Below, piece by piece: positions 8,806-17,053 of a stretch of 64,000 nucleotides of DNA (the first letter of the stretch is position 1; the number at the start of each line of letters is the position of its first letter). Made by a program: the position numbers and the translations under genes. The notes under the pieces are model-generated. The model did not search any database. It had not been told where the DNA came from and saw nothing but the letters and a program-made list of their open reading frames with translations. The stretch comes from DAOTYE01 sp034434915 (GTDB taxonomy: Bacteria > Chloroflexota > Dehalococcoidia > Dehalococcoidales > RBG-16-60-22), in assembly GCA_034434915.1 (NCBI GenBank), contig DAOTYE010000001.1:54272-118271 (forward strand), given 5' to 3'.

Positions 8806-9183
8806 CTAGGTCAACTGTTTCTCGTAATCTTCACTGCTCATGAGTGCGTCAAGCTCTTCCGGTTTGCTCAATCTGATTCTGATGAGCCAGCCGGCCCCGT
8901 ACGGGTCTTTGTTCACCAGAGAGGGGTCATTGATGGCGTTCTGGTTGATTTCAATGACCGTGCCGCTTGCCGGCGCAAATAGGTCAGACACCGCCTTTAC
9001 TGACTCTATTTCCCCCATTTTTTTGTGCTGAGTGACGGTCTTGCCGGGGGCGGGCAGGTCAAGATAGACGATATCCCCCAGCTGGGACTGAGCATACTCC
9101 GTAATGCCGATTTTGCCTCTACCACCCGCCTCCGGGAGAATCCATTCATGGTCTTTAGTGTATTTATATTCTTTAGGGTTCAT
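8806..9183 (-). CDS. gcvH: Glycine cleavage system H protein
   Basis: This 125-residue lipoyl carrier has the lipoylation motif GEIESVKAVSDLFAP and the N-terminal YTKDHEW typical of GcvH. It shuttles the aminomethyl group between the P-, T- and L-proteins. I chose the ATG at 9183, which has AAGGAG 6 nt upstream. An in-frame ATG at 9219 lies inside the riboswitch terminator stem and is not credible. It is the first gene of gcvH-gcvPA-gcvPB-lipB and would be a direct substrate of the lipoylation that LipB initiates. Confidence 0.96.
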   Translation of the reverse strand: MNPKEYKYTKDHEWILPEAGGRGKIGITEYAQSQLGDIVYLDLPAPGKTVTQHKKMGEIESVKAVSDLFAPASGTVIEINQNAINDPSLVNKDPYGAGWLIRIRLSKPEELDALMSSEDYEKQLT

Positions 9184-9200
9184 TTCAGCTCCTTTTCTCC

Positions 9201-9243
9201 CTAAAATAAAAGGGGGCAACCCATCATGCGATAGATTGCCCCC
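9201..9243 (-). terminator. Riboswitch-controlled intrinsic terminator upstream of gcvH
   Basis: On the minus strand GGGGGCAA (9236-9243) pairs with TTGCCCCC (9212-9219), followed by TTTTATTTTA. The left arm starts at the 3' edge of the second glycine aptamer. Glycine binding can therefore plausibly compete with terminator formation (an ON switch). Confidence 0.8.
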
Positions 9244-9430
9244 TGTCTACTGACCTGAGAGTTTCGCCCTTCCCTTGAAGGACTTACCCCTTCGGTGTTC
9301 CCTCACTTCTGTGAAGGACCTCTCCAGAGGCTGTGCTTACGGCAGTCTTTTTGCCTGAGAGTTTCGCGCTTCACTCTGGTGAAGGGCTTTCCCCTTCGGC
9401 TCTCACTATGGAGAATCTCCTGCCGTTGCA
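9240..9430 (-). ncRNA. Tandem glycine riboswitch
   Basis: The minus strand shows two consecutive glycine aptamers. The first (about 9337-9427) has GGAGA, GCCGAAGGGG and AAACTCTCAGGCAAAAAGACTG. Its outer stem is ACGGCAG/CTGCCGT. The second (about 9240-9336) has TGGAGAG, ACCGAAGGGG and GAAACTCTCAGGTC. These are the canonical conserved blocks of the glycine class. The terminator follows directly, then gcvH. This means the glycine cleavage operon is induced by its substrate. Confidence 0.95.
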
Positions 9431-9436
9431 GAGTGA

Positions 9437-9465
9437 AGTTTAGCACGCTGATTGCCAGGTGTCAA
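9437..9465 (-). promoter_or_regulatory. Promoter of the glycine riboswitch/gcv operon
   Basis: TTGACA (9460-9465) and TAAACT (9437-9442) are spaced 17 bp apart on the minus strand. Initiation near 9430 places the first aptamer at the very 5' end of the RNA. Confidence 0.75.
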
Positions 9466-9598
9466 GAGCAGGTTGAGGGTATTATTTGACTTGAAAGTGA
9501 GATGAGTCTCTTCTCTCCCACGGCTTTTCATCTTAAATAGAGAAAAAACAGTAAAAGCCAATCCCGCCCCGGTATTCTTCACGCCGCCCAGGATGGCA

Positions 9599-9626
9599 TT
9601 ACCAACCGGGCTTTTTATGGTAGAAT
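9599..9626 (+). promoter_or_regulatory. Possible promoter of the split methyltransferase
   Basis: TTACCA (9599-9604) and TAGAAT (9621-9626) are 16 bp apart. Initiation near 9632 would leave the ATG at 9635 almost leaderless and exclude the in-frame ATG at 9593. Confidence 0.4.
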
Positions 9627-9634
9627 ACTTTCAT

Positions 9635-10724
9635 ATGTTGAGCAAACGGTATCGCAATGATGGCAAGGCCATCTATCCGCTGAATGAACTGCAATTAGCC
9701 ATCAAAAAACAAGTCCAGGAAAAGATAGCGCGGGGAATATATCAGTTTGAATCAGTTCCCTGCGTTATCTGCAAGGGTAATGATTTTGAGCTTCTTTCAG
9801 AGAAAGACCGCTATGGTCTCTATATGCCAGTGGTGATTTGTCAGCAGTGTGGACTCATTCAGACCAATCCACGGATGAACCAGGATTCCTATAACCAGTT
9901 TTACAGGTATGAATACCGGCGGTTATATAACGGCGTAGAGGTCCCGACGGAACATTTTTTTGCTCTGGAATATAGGCGGGGCAAGGCAATATATGATTAT
10001 CTTTAAGAATAACATTCTCAAGGAATTCTCCGCTCAGCCGTTCGTTTTGGAGGTGGGGTGTTCTGCGGGTGGCATTTTGCAGTACTTCAAAAAGAAAGGA
10101 TGCCGCGTCAAAAGTGTTGATTTGGACGAGGAGTATGTTCACTACGGGAGGAAAACGCATAGTCTTGACCTCTCCGTGGGGACAATTCATGATGTCTTGC
10201 TTGCTGAAACTCCGGACATCATCATCTATGCTGATGTTTTGGAACATATTCTTTCCCCGGACGTTGGGTTAGTCCGGGCAAGACAAGTCCTCTCAGCACG
10301 TGGTGTTTTGTATGTGGAGTTGCCAGGCGTAAAGAATCTGCTTCCCTTTTATCGGGATTTTTTGCGGTTACTGCAGAACGCTCATACGTTCCATTTTTCA
10401 CTGACTACTCTTGTGAACCTTCTGGAAATGAGTGGGTTTGGACTCGTAGCTGGAGATGAAACAATACGGAGTGTTTTCCGAAAATCTGAAGAAAATGCTC
10501 GCGTGGCTGAGGTTAAAAGTGACTATACGTCAGCGATGCGTTATCTGAAACGGTGGGAGAGGTTGAGACTGTTGTTGCCTCTGCCACCCGGCGAGTTTAA
10601 TGAGTTGCCTAAAACGGTAACTTTGGGTGTGCTTATGAAGCTACTGAAGGTGACCAGATTATATGGCCTTGTGGCGAAAATCATCAGCAGATTGAAATCA
10701 AGAGGAGAATCCCTGCCGGGTTAG
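9635..10724 (+). pseudogene. Zinc-finger class I SAM methyltransferase, interrupted by a +1 frameshift
   Basis: Two overlapping frames make one protein. The first (to the TAA at 10004-10006) has a Zn-binding CVIC...CQQC module and ends RRGKAIYDYL. The second resumes KNNILKEFSAQPFVLEVGCSAGG, the SAM motif I, with YADVLEHI as motif II. It runs to 10724. The join is CTT-TAA-G; dropping one T from the TTT restores the frame. I cannot tell a real mutation or sequencing indel from +1 slippage at CUU before a stop (compare CUU-UGA in prfB), but no well-spaced upstream Shine-Dalgarno stimulator is present. The substrate is unknown. The gene is isolated, facing away from the gcv operon. Confidence 0.75.
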
Positions 10725-10818
10725 AGTTATTTTCTGCCTTTGCTTCTGGTGTTTTAGCTTTGACAATAACTGACGCAATGCTTAAGATGTATATTAATTA
10801 TTTCAAGGCAGGTCAGGT

Positions 10819-12399
10819 GTGAAGATTCTGGTTACGGACCACATAGACGCGGCGGGGATTAAAATTCTCCGCGCCCATGCCGATGTGGATGTCAAGACCG
10901 GGCAGACGGCAGAGCAATTGCGGAGCATCATCGCGGGATACGATGCGCTGGTGGTGCGCAGTCAGACCCGGGTGACCGCAGATATCATAGACGCCGCGGG
11001 AAAACTGCAGGTCATCGGCCGTGCCGGAGTGGGGGTGGACAATATTGATGTTGAGGCGGCAACCCGCCGCGGCATCATCGTGGTGAATTCTCCGGAAGGG
11101 AACATCGTCTCCACGGCGGAACATACCATCGCCATGCTGTTAGCCATGGCGCGCAGAATCCCCCAGGCGAATAACCTCCTCCACAGCGGTATGTGGAGCC
11201 GGGACTTCAAGGGCACTGAGGTGCGCAATAAGACGCTGGGTATTATCGGGCTGGGGAGGGTAGGCACGGAGGTTGCCAGCCTGGCAAAAGGGCTGAAGAT
11301 GAACATCATCGCCTATGACCCCATGATTGCCGAGACGCGGGCGGAGCGCCTGGGCATCAAGCTGGTTGAGCTGGATACATTGCTGAAGACAGCTGATTTT
11401 TTGACAGTTCATGTGCCGCTTAATCCCACCACGAAAGGGCTCATCGGTGAGGCGCAAATCAAGCTGATGAAACCCACGGCGATGGTGGTGAACTGTGCCC
11501 GAGGCGGCATCATTGATGAAAAGGCGCTTTATGAAGCGGTGACTGAGGGCAAACTGGCAGGCGCCGCCGTTGATGTTTATAGCCATGAGCCGGCAAAGGA
11601 TAACATCCTGACCAGGAGCGATAAAATCATCACCACGCCGCATATCGCCGCATCCACGGTGGAAGCAGAAGCCAGCGCCAGCACCGATGTGTGTGAACAG
11701 GTGGTAGCAGTCCTTCAGGGTTTCCCACCGCGCTCACCGGTGAATGCGCCCACCATTGCTAAGGAAGCGCTGTCCATCATTGGCCCATACCTCAATGTGG
11801 GCACGACGATTGGACGCATCGCCGTTCAGTTGATGGAGGGCAAGCTGAAAACGCTTACCATCCGTTATGAGGGAGACATCGCACGGCAGGACACCCACCC
11901 CATCAAGGCGGCGGTCCTGGCTGGACTGCTGGAAACCCTCACTGAGGAAAAGGTGAACATCGTCAATGCGGACATGATTGCCTGTCAGCGAGGGCTGAAT
12001 GTGACCGAGCAGAAAGACATATCCTGTGAAAACTATGCCAATATGGTTACTGTCCAGCTTGATACCACCGCCGGCACCACGCTCGTCGCAGGGTCGTCAC
12101 TGAGAGGGAAGACCCACCTGACCCGCGTGAACGGCTACTGGCTGGAAATTGAGCCCACCGGCGGTTACATGCTGTTCACGGAGCATAAAGACCGTCCGGG
12201 CATGATTGGCATGCTGGGTACGCTTATCGGCAATGCGGATGTCAATATCAGCCAGATGCAGGTAAGCCGGGGCGTGCACCGTGGCGGCGGCGCGATGATG
12301 GCAATTTGCCTTGATGAAGCTTTACCTGAGGAATGTTACCAGAAGATAAAGGCGATACCGGACATGTACAAGGCGCTCCTGGTGAAGCTATCACGATAA
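10819..12399 (+). CDS. serA: D-3-phosphoglycerate dehydrogenase
   Basis: The 526-residue protein has the long SerA form. It comprises a substrate domain, a NAD domain (LGIIGLGRVGTEVA around residue 140), the catalytic region TPHIAAST, an intervening domain (about 320-440) and a C-terminal ACT domain (YMLFTEHKDRPGMIGMLGTLIG). It oxidises 3-phosphoglycerate in the first step of serine synthesis; the ACT domain usually senses serine. The start is GTG, with AGG 9 nt upstream. A 59-residue gene follows after 16 bp and probably shares the transcript. Confidence 0.97.
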   Translation: MKILVTDHIDAAGIKILRAHADVDVKTGQTAEQLRSIIAGYDALVVRSQTRVTADIIDAAGKLQVIGRAGVGVDNIDVEAATRRGIIVVNSPEGNIVSTAEHTIAMLLAMARRIPQANNLLHSGMWSRDFKGTEVRNKTLGIIGLGRVGTEVASLAKGLKMNIIAYDPMIAETRAERLGIKLVELDTLLKTADFLTVHVPLNPTTKGLIGEAQIKLMKPTAMVVNCARGGIIDEKALYEAVTEGKLAGAAVDVYSHEPAKDNILTRSDKIITTPHIAASTVEAEASASTDVCEQVVAVLQGFPPRSPVNAPTIAKEALSIIGPYLNVGTTIGRIAVQLMEGKLKTLTIRYEGDIARQDTHPIKAAVLAGLLETLTEEKVNIVNADMIACQRGLNVTEQKDISCENYANMVTVQLDTTAGTTLVAGSSLRGKTHLTRVNGYWLEIEPTGGYMLFTEHKDRPGMIGMLGTLIGNADVNISQMQVSRGVHRGGGAMMAICLDEALPEECYQKIKAIPDMYKALLVKLSR

Positions 12400-12415
12400 A
12401 TCTGGAGGTAAAACG

Positions 12416-12595
12416 ATGGCGAACGAAAACGAATTGGAAGAGAAGATAAAGGCATCATTGGTGAACGGTAGATTGCCATGTTCTGTGGCTTTCAAAATTG
12501 CTAAGGAACTGAAGGTGGGTCCGCGGGCGGTGGGGGACGCCTGCAACAAGCTCAAAATTAAAATCAGCAATTGTCAGCTGGGATGTTTTCCCTAA
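12416..12595 (+). CDS. Small conserved-looking protein with NCQLGCF motif
   Basis: This 59-residue ORF has TGGAGG 8 nt before its ATG and follows serA by 16 bp. The N-terminal half is charged and helical (ENELEEKIKASL), the middle looks like a small helix-turn-helix (VAFKIAKELKVGPRAVGDACNKL), and the C-terminus is NCQLGCFP. Three cysteines plus the LPCSV block give four in total. That suggests a metal or redox site, or a compact winged-helix-like fold. I do not recognise the family with certainty and assign no function. Confidence 0.7.
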   Translation: MANENELEEKIKASLVNGRLPCSVAFKIAKELKVGPRAVGDACNKLKIKISNCQLGCFP

Positions 12596-12645
12596 GCCGA
12601 ATAACTTCTAGACTGTCCTATCGTTATACCAGTGAGGAGGTTGCT

Positions 12646-13500
12646 ATGAAAAAACTCGTCATGGTCTTGCTATTAGTCATACTCCTCATGGTATCGGCGG
12701 CATGCGCCAGGGCACCTGAAGCTGTCGCGCCAGCGCCGATGCCTGCTCCGGTTCCCGTTCCTGCTCCTGCCCCTCCCGTAATGTCTCTACCTTCCAAGGG
12801 AGGCGGAACAATCACCGTCATCAGTGAAGACCGTATGATTGTCCGCAATGGTGATATTGCCATTGTGGTGGAGGACGTGCTGAAGGCGCGCGATGACATT
12901 GCACGGCTGGCGGAGCAGTTCGGCGGGTTCGTAGTCTCGTCTTATGTTTCCGGGGAAGAGCTGGGCATGAGGGGCAGCATCACTATCAGGGTTGAGGATG
13001 ACAAGTTTGAGACAGCCCTGGCGGAAATCAGGAAGCTGGCGGTGCGGGTGAAGTCTGAGAGCACTAACAGCCAGGACGTCACCGAGCAGTATACTGACCT
13101 TGAGACCCGCCTGAAGAATGCTGAGTCAGCGGAAAAACAATACCTGGCGATTCTGGAGAGGGCGGACAGGGTGGAGGACATCCTCAGGGTCTATGACAGC
13201 CTGAGGAACATACGCCTTGAGATAGAGCAGATAAAAACGCAGATGAGAAATCTGGAACGCATCACGTCTATGTCCCTCATCTCTGTCCAGATTGAGCCCA
13301 GAGGAACCACCGGTGGGGTGGTGCGCAAGGGGTGGAGCGCCCTGGAAGTGCTGAAGTCAGCGCTCCGTGGTCTGGTGACCTTCGGGCAGGTAGTGGGCAC
13401 AGTGCTTATCTGGATGCTGATTTTCAGCCCGCTTTGGGGCGGCGTCCTGGCAATTGTTTACTGGCGCGCCTGGCGGAAAAAGAAGAAAGCCTCCTCATGA
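12646..13500 (+). CDS. DUF4349 lipoprotein
   Basis: The 284-residue protein begins with a lipoprotein signal (hydrophobic run, then VSAAC), a Pro/Ala spacer of about 25 residues and a DUF4349 domain. The domain has VRNGDIAIVVEDV, SITIRVEDDKFE, a coiled-coil-prone RLKNAESAEKQY segment and LRNIRLEIEQIK. The C-terminus carries one transmembrane helix (VVGTVLIWMLIF) and a basic tail. It is therefore anchored at both ends, facing outside. The family function is not known. The ATG has GAGGAGG 6 nt upstream; the 3' end overlaps the convergent DUF167 gene by 77 bp. Confidence 0.88.
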   Translation: MKKLVMVLLLVILLMVSAACARAPEAVAPAPMPAPVPVPAPAPPVMSLPSKGGGTITVISEDRMIVRNGDIAIVVEDVLKARDDIARLAEQFGGFVVSSYVSGEELGMRGSITIRVEDDKFETALAEIRKLAVRVKSESTNSQDVTEQYTDLETRLKNAESAEKQYLAILERADRVEDILRVYDSLRNIRLEIEQIKTQMRNLERITSMSLISVQIEPRGTTGGVVRKGWSALEVLKSALRGLVTFGQVVGTVLIWMLIFSPLWGGVLAIVYWRAWRKKKKASS

Positions 13501-13744
13501 CCTCTTCCGGGCTTAAGCTGTCAATGGTGACGGTCTTTATGCGGCTGGTCTGACCTCTGGCGATAGCGATAGCGCTCTTTCTTATCCCCAGCGCGTGGCT
13601 GAGGAACTCAATAAGCGCATTATTGGCTTTATTATCAACCGGCGGCGCGGCGATTTTTATCTTTATCACGCCGCCGGCAGAGCCAGCAATCTCATTCTTC
13701 GGCGCATTGGGAATGACTTGCACCGTCAGTTTTGCCTCTGGCAC
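13424..13744 (-). CDS. DUF167 (YggU-type) protein
   Basis: The protein of about 106 residues matches the DUF167 fold: LTVQVIPNAPKNEI, IKIKIAAPPVDNKANNALIEFL and VTIDSLSPEEVMRRL. The core GKANxxLixfLA-like motif is clear. The family role is unsettled. I place the start at the GTG at 13744. The frame stays open further upstream but only as a shadow of the neighbouring membrane-protein gene. The last 77 bp overlap the 3' end of the opposite DUF4349 gene, which is unusual and may mean the real C-terminus is poorly conserved. Confidence 0.78.
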   Translation of the reverse strand: MPEAKLTVQVIPNAPKNEIAGSAGGVIKIKIAAPPVDNKANNALIEFLSHALGIRKSAIAIARGQTSRIKTVTIDSLSPEEVMRRLSSFSARRASKQLPGRRPKAG

Positions 13745-13767
13745 TCTGACACCTAACGAACCGGGGG

Positions 13768-13953
13768 CTAGTATTCCTGACCGCGGCTCAGCAGGAAGGT
13801 GATGGTCGCCAGGAACAGGATAGCTGAAAGCACAAACCAGAATGTCCAGGTGAGCTGGGGCATGAGCACGGGGATGACTTCCAGTGCGGTGATTATGCCC
13901 ATGATAGCGCAGAGCCCGGCGATGGGACCAATGATAGCGGCCGCTAAAATCAT
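13768..13953 (-). CDS. Small two-helix membrane protein
   Basis: This 61-residue protein consists of two hydrophobic segments (ILAAAIIGPIAGLCAIMG; WTFWFVLSAILFLATITFLL) joined by a short Pro-containing loop, ending RGQEY. The ATG has AAAGGAGG 8 nt upstream, a strong site. It lies 23 bp before the DUF167 gene. I do not recognise a family. Confidence 0.7.
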   Translation of the reverse strand: MILAAAIIGPIAGLCAIMGIITALEVIPVLMPQLTWTFWFVLSAILFLATITFLLSRGQEY

Positions 13954-13989
13954 GTGATAACCTCCTTTTATTCAATGACAGTTTCCGTT

Positions 13990-14018
13990 ATTATATACTC
14001 AAAACCGATAAAAGTTAA
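13990..14018 (-). promoter_or_regulatory. Possible promoter for the small membrane protein/DUF167 pair
   Basis: TTAACT (14013-14018) and TATAAT (13990-13995) lie 17 bp apart on the minus strand, just upstream of the 61-residue membrane protein. Confidence 0.5.
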
Positions 14019-14034
14019 TAACCGAGGCTAAATC

Positions 14035-14511
14035 ATGGCTTCAGTGGAAGAAGAAATAGGCAAACTCCTGCGGGAAAAGGGTCTGACGCTGGGTGCGGTG
14101 GAGTCCGCCACCGGCGGGCTTATTTCACACCGTATCACCAATGTGGCGGGCAGTTCCGACTATTATAAGGGGTCAGTGACGGCATATAGCAATGAGGCGA
14201 AGATAAAGATTGTGGGGGTGCCGGAGGAGCTGATTCAGCGTTATGGTGCGGTGAGCTTCCAGGTAGCTGAAGCGATGGCGCGTGGCGGCAGGAAATTGCT
14301 CAACGTGGATATCTGCATTGCGGATACGGGCATCGCCGGGCCAACAGGAGAGACACCTGGGAAGCCGGTGGGACTATTTTACCTGGGGCTGTCCCATGAA
14401 AACGGCACCTTCAGTCGGAAGCATATTTTCCAGGGCGACCGGTTGCAGAATAAAGAGCAGGCGGCGGAGACAGCTCTGGCATGGCTCAGAGAATTCTTGC
14501 AGAGCCTCTGA
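14035..14511 (+). CDS. Nicotinamide-nucleotide amidase (CinA C-terminal domain, PncC-type)
   Basis: The 158-residue stand-alone CinA C-terminal domain has VESATGGLISHRITNVAGSSDYYKGSVTAYSN, where the Ser of ESATGG aligns with the catalytic Ser of PncC, and ADTGIAGPTGETPGKPVGL. It would deamidate NMN to nicotinate mononucleotide in pyridine nucleotide recycling. The N-terminal MoeA-like domain of full CinA is absent, as in many PncC proteins. The rph gene follows 70 bp later on the same strand. Confidence 0.92.
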   Translation: MASVEEEIGKLLREKGLTLGAVESATGGLISHRITNVAGSSDYYKGSVTAYSNEAKIKIVGVPEELIQRYGAVSFQVAEAMARGGRKLLNVDICIADTGIAGPTGETPGKPVGLFYLGLSHENGTFSRKHIFQGDRLQNKEQAAETALAWLREFLQSL

Positions 14512-14581
14512 CAACAACGCGAGATTGCCATTATGGCTCAGTAATGATATACTCGGACAAACCAGAGAAGGGAGATAATGC

Positions 14582-15316
14582 GTGAAACGGATTGACGGGC
14601 GTGCGCCGGATGCGCTGCGTCCGGTGAAGATTGTGCCCGGGTTTCAGAGCTTTGCAGAGGGGTCAGCCCTTATTGAGCTGGGAAAGACCCATGTTCTCTG
14701 TGCCGTGAGCATGGATGAAAAGGTGCCGCCGTTTCTGAAAGGGAAGGGGACGGGGTGGATTACGGCGGAGTATGCCATGCTTCCCCGCGCTACGGTGACA
14801 CGCACCCCGCGCGATAGTATGATGGGGAGGGTGGGTGGCAGAAACCAGGAAATCCAGCGCTTTATCGGCAGGTCGCTGAGGGCGGTGGCTGATTTAAGCC
14901 TGCTGGGGGAGCGGACGCTCATTGTTGACTGCGATGTGATTCAGGCTGACGGCGGCACGCGGACGGCGGCGATTACGGGTGCTTATGTTGCTTTGTATCA
15001 AGCCTGTCAGAACTTGATGAAGATGGGGCTGATTGCCGCCTCTCCGCTGAAGACCGCCGTCGCGGCGACGAGTGTGGGAGTGGTGCATAACTGTATGCTG
15101 TTGGACCTGTGCTACGATGAAGACGCCAGCGCCGCCGTTGATTTTAACGTGGTGATGACCGGCAAAGGCGAGTTCGTGGAGATTCAGGGTACAGCAGAGG
15201 GCAAGCCTTTCACCAGAGATACTGTAGATGGGTTGCTTACCCTTGCGGACAAGGGCATCAAGCAGTTGCTTCAGGTTCAGCAGTCGGTGATCGGCAGTCT
15301 GACGAAGAGACCCTAA
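14582..15316 (+). CDS. rph: Ribonuclease PH
   Basis: The 244-residue protein has normal RNase PH length and motifs: RAPDALRPVKI, GKTHVLCAVS, GWITAEYAMLPRAT, GRNQEIQRFIGRSLRA, DCDVIQADGGTRTAAITGA and DFNVVMTGKGEFVEIQGTAE. It is a phosphorolytic 3'-5' exonuclease that trims tRNA 3' ends. The start is GTG with AGGGAG upstream. Its stop overlaps the convergent proA gene by 4 bp. Confidence 0.97.
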   Translation: MKRIDGRAPDALRPVKIVPGFQSFAEGSALIELGKTHVLCAVSMDEKVPPFLKGKGTGWITAEYAMLPRATVTRTPRDSMMGRVGGRNQEIQRFIGRSLRAVADLSLLGERTLIVDCDVIQADGGTRTAAITGAYVALYQACQNLMKMGLIAASPLKTAVAATSVGVVHNCMLLDLCYDEDASAAVDFNVVMTGKGEFVEIQGTAEGKPFTRDTVDGLLTLADKGIKQLLQVQQSVIGSLTKRP

Positions 15317-16587
15317 GCTCTGACCTGACCGTTGCCGAAGATAATCCACTTGTAGCTGGTGAGCTCTTTTAAGCCCATGGGACCGCGGGCGTGCATTTTT
15401 TGTGTGCTCACCGCCACCTCTGCCCCCAACCCAAACTGAGCACCATCAGTGAAGCGGGTGCTGGCGTTGACATAGACACAGGCGGCGTCCACCTCGTTCA
15501 AAAAACGCATGGCATTGGAGTAGTCTTCAGTAACGATTGCCTCTGAGTGACCCACGCCGTATTTTTCAATGTGCTCCAGCGCTTCGTCCAGCGATTCCAC
15601 CACCCTCACCAGCGCAGTCAGGGAGAGGAACTGCTTGCCGTAGTCCTCCTGCGTGGCGGGGACAAGCTTCAGAGCGCGATGTGGTTTCAGAATTGCCATG
15701 GCACGCTCATCGCAGTGCATTTCCACACCGGCTTTCGCCCATTCGGCGGCGATGGCAGGGAGAGCGCGTTCAGCTATATCCCGGTGCACCAGGAGGCAGT
15801 CAAGGGCATTGCAAACGGTGGGACGCTGAACCTTGGCGTTATAGGTGATGGCTACGGCTTTCTTTAAGTCAGCGCTTTTATCCACAAAGGTATGGCAGAC
15901 GCCGATGCCTCCCGTAACCACGGGCATACAGGCGTTCTCCGCGACGAATTTGATAAGCTCAACATTGCCGCGGGGTATCATCAGGTCAATGACGTCATTC
16001 ATGGCAAGGAAGTGTTTCACCAGGGCATGGTCAGTGTTGTCAATGAACTGGACGGCGCCATCAGGGACACCGGCGCGAACCTCCGCCGTCCGCACCAGCT
16101 CCGCCAAGATGGTATTGGAATGGATGGCTTCTCTGCCGCCGCGCAGGATGACGGCATTGCCCGATTTCAGGCAGAGGGCGGATATATCTATGGTGACATT
16201 GGGACGGCTTTCATAAATGGCGCCGATGACTCCCAGAGGCACGCGCTTTTTGCCCACCTGCAAACCATTGGGCAGGGTGCGCATGTCAAAAATCTCTCCC
16301 ACGGGGTCGGGCAGAGCGGCGATGGCGAGGACGTCCTGCGCCATGGCGGCAATGCGTTGTTCATTGAGCATGAGGCGGTCAAGCCAGGCGGCGTTCATGC
16401 CGGATGCCTGCCCTGCCTGGTAATCAGCCTGGTTTGCTTTTATGATTTCCGCCTTCCTGGCGATGAGGTCAGTGGCGATGGCACGCAGGGCGTTATTCTT
16501 GACCTCTGTGGAGAGGTAAGAGAGGCGGTGGGAGGCGGCTTTTGCCGCTTTACCTTTGGCTTGTAGTTCTGCGATTGCTTTTTCCAT
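15313..16587 (-). CDS. proA: Gamma-glutamyl phosphate reductase
   Basis: The 424-residue aldehyde-dehydrogenase-superfamily protein shows KKRVPLGVIGAIYESRPNVT, RGGREAIHSN, the catalytic region KVQRPTVCNALDCLLVH with the nucleophile Cys, and the C-terminal ARGPMGLKELTSYKWI. It reduces glutamyl 5-phosphate to glutamate semialdehyde in proline synthesis. It is about 190 bp downstream of a small unknown gene that follows proB. The gap holds dispersed repeats, so coupling with proB is loose. Confidence 0.97.
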   Translation of the reverse strand: MEKAIAELQAKGKAAKAASHRLSYLSTEVKNNALRAIATDLIARKAEIIKANQADYQAGQASGMNAAWLDRLMLNEQRIAAMAQDVLAIAALPDPVGEIFDMRTLPNGLQVGKKRVPLGVIGAIYESRPNVTIDISALCLKSGNAVILRGGREAIHSNTILAELVRTAEVRAGVPDGAVQFIDNTDHALVKHFLAMNDVIDLMIPRGNVELIKFVAENACMPVVTGGIGVCHTFVDKSADLKKAVAITYNAKVQRPTVCNALDCLLVHRDIAERALPAIAAEWAKAGVEMHCDERAMAILKPHRALKLVPATQEDYGKQFLSLTALVRVVESLDEALEHIEKYGVGHSEAIVTEDYSNAMRFLNEVDAACVYVNASTRFTDGAQFGLGAEVAVSTQKMHARGPMGLKELTSYKWIIFGNGQVRA

Positions 16588-16652
16588 AAAAAAATAATCC
16601 TGATTTCTAAAGTCTAAATTCTAAACTGCGCCTATTGTTTCTTCCTGTTGTC

Positions 16653-16757
16653 ATTTGAGTGAAGCGGAGCAATCTCTTTTTCGTCATTCCTGCGCGGGCT
16701 GGCATCCGGTCAATGCGTTATTGATTTCCTTCTGGATTCTGGCTTTCGCCAGAATGA
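16653..16757. repeat. Cluster of dispersed intergenic repeat elements, including hairpin copy 2
   Basis: Three recognisable pieces lie in tandem. They are a GTCATTTGAGTGAAGCGGAGC-like element (16653 onward), CGTCATTCCTGCGCGGGCTGG (16682 onward), and the hairpin TTCTGGC-TTTC-GCCAGAA (16737-16754), which duplicates the one at 6015-6032. Such short elements are scattered in many bacterial intergenic regions. No transposase is associated. Confidence 0.65.
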
Positions 16758-16775
16758 AGGTGTATTCCCCACTTC

Positions 16776-17045
16776 TTACTCCAGCGTGCTGGTGCCGGTA
16801 AAGCGGTAGACAAACCGTGAAGGGACGGCGCTCACTGCCCGGTTGACCATCTTTTTCAGGTAGCATTTGCCCTTTCTGCCGTCTTCCGTCTCAAGGATGC
16901 ATCCCTCGCCATCGCGCACTTTGAACACATTTCCGGTGACGGTGAGCTCACCCCACCAGTTCAGTCTGGTGGAATTGTGGAACTGGTAGTTCACCTCGCT
17001 GATGAACTCGTTATCGCTCTGTCGGTACAGCTTACCTGTCGGCAT
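16776..17045 (-). CDS. Hypothetical protein between proB and proA
   Basis: The 89-residue ORF lies 8 bp downstream of proB. It is rich in beta-prone stretches (EFISEVNYQFHNSTRLNWWGELTVTG, KVRDGEGCILETEDGRKGKCYLKK) and basic residues near the end, and has no signal peptide or membrane segment. AGGAG precedes the ATG, which supports translation. I do not recognise a family; its position suggests co-transcription with proB only. Confidence 0.65.
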   Translation of the reverse strand: MPTGKLYRQSDNEFISEVNYQFHNSTRLNWWGELTVTGNVFKVRDGEGCILETEDGRKGKCYLKKMVNRAVSAVPSRFVYRFTGTSTLE

Positions 17046-17053
17046 TTCTCCTC

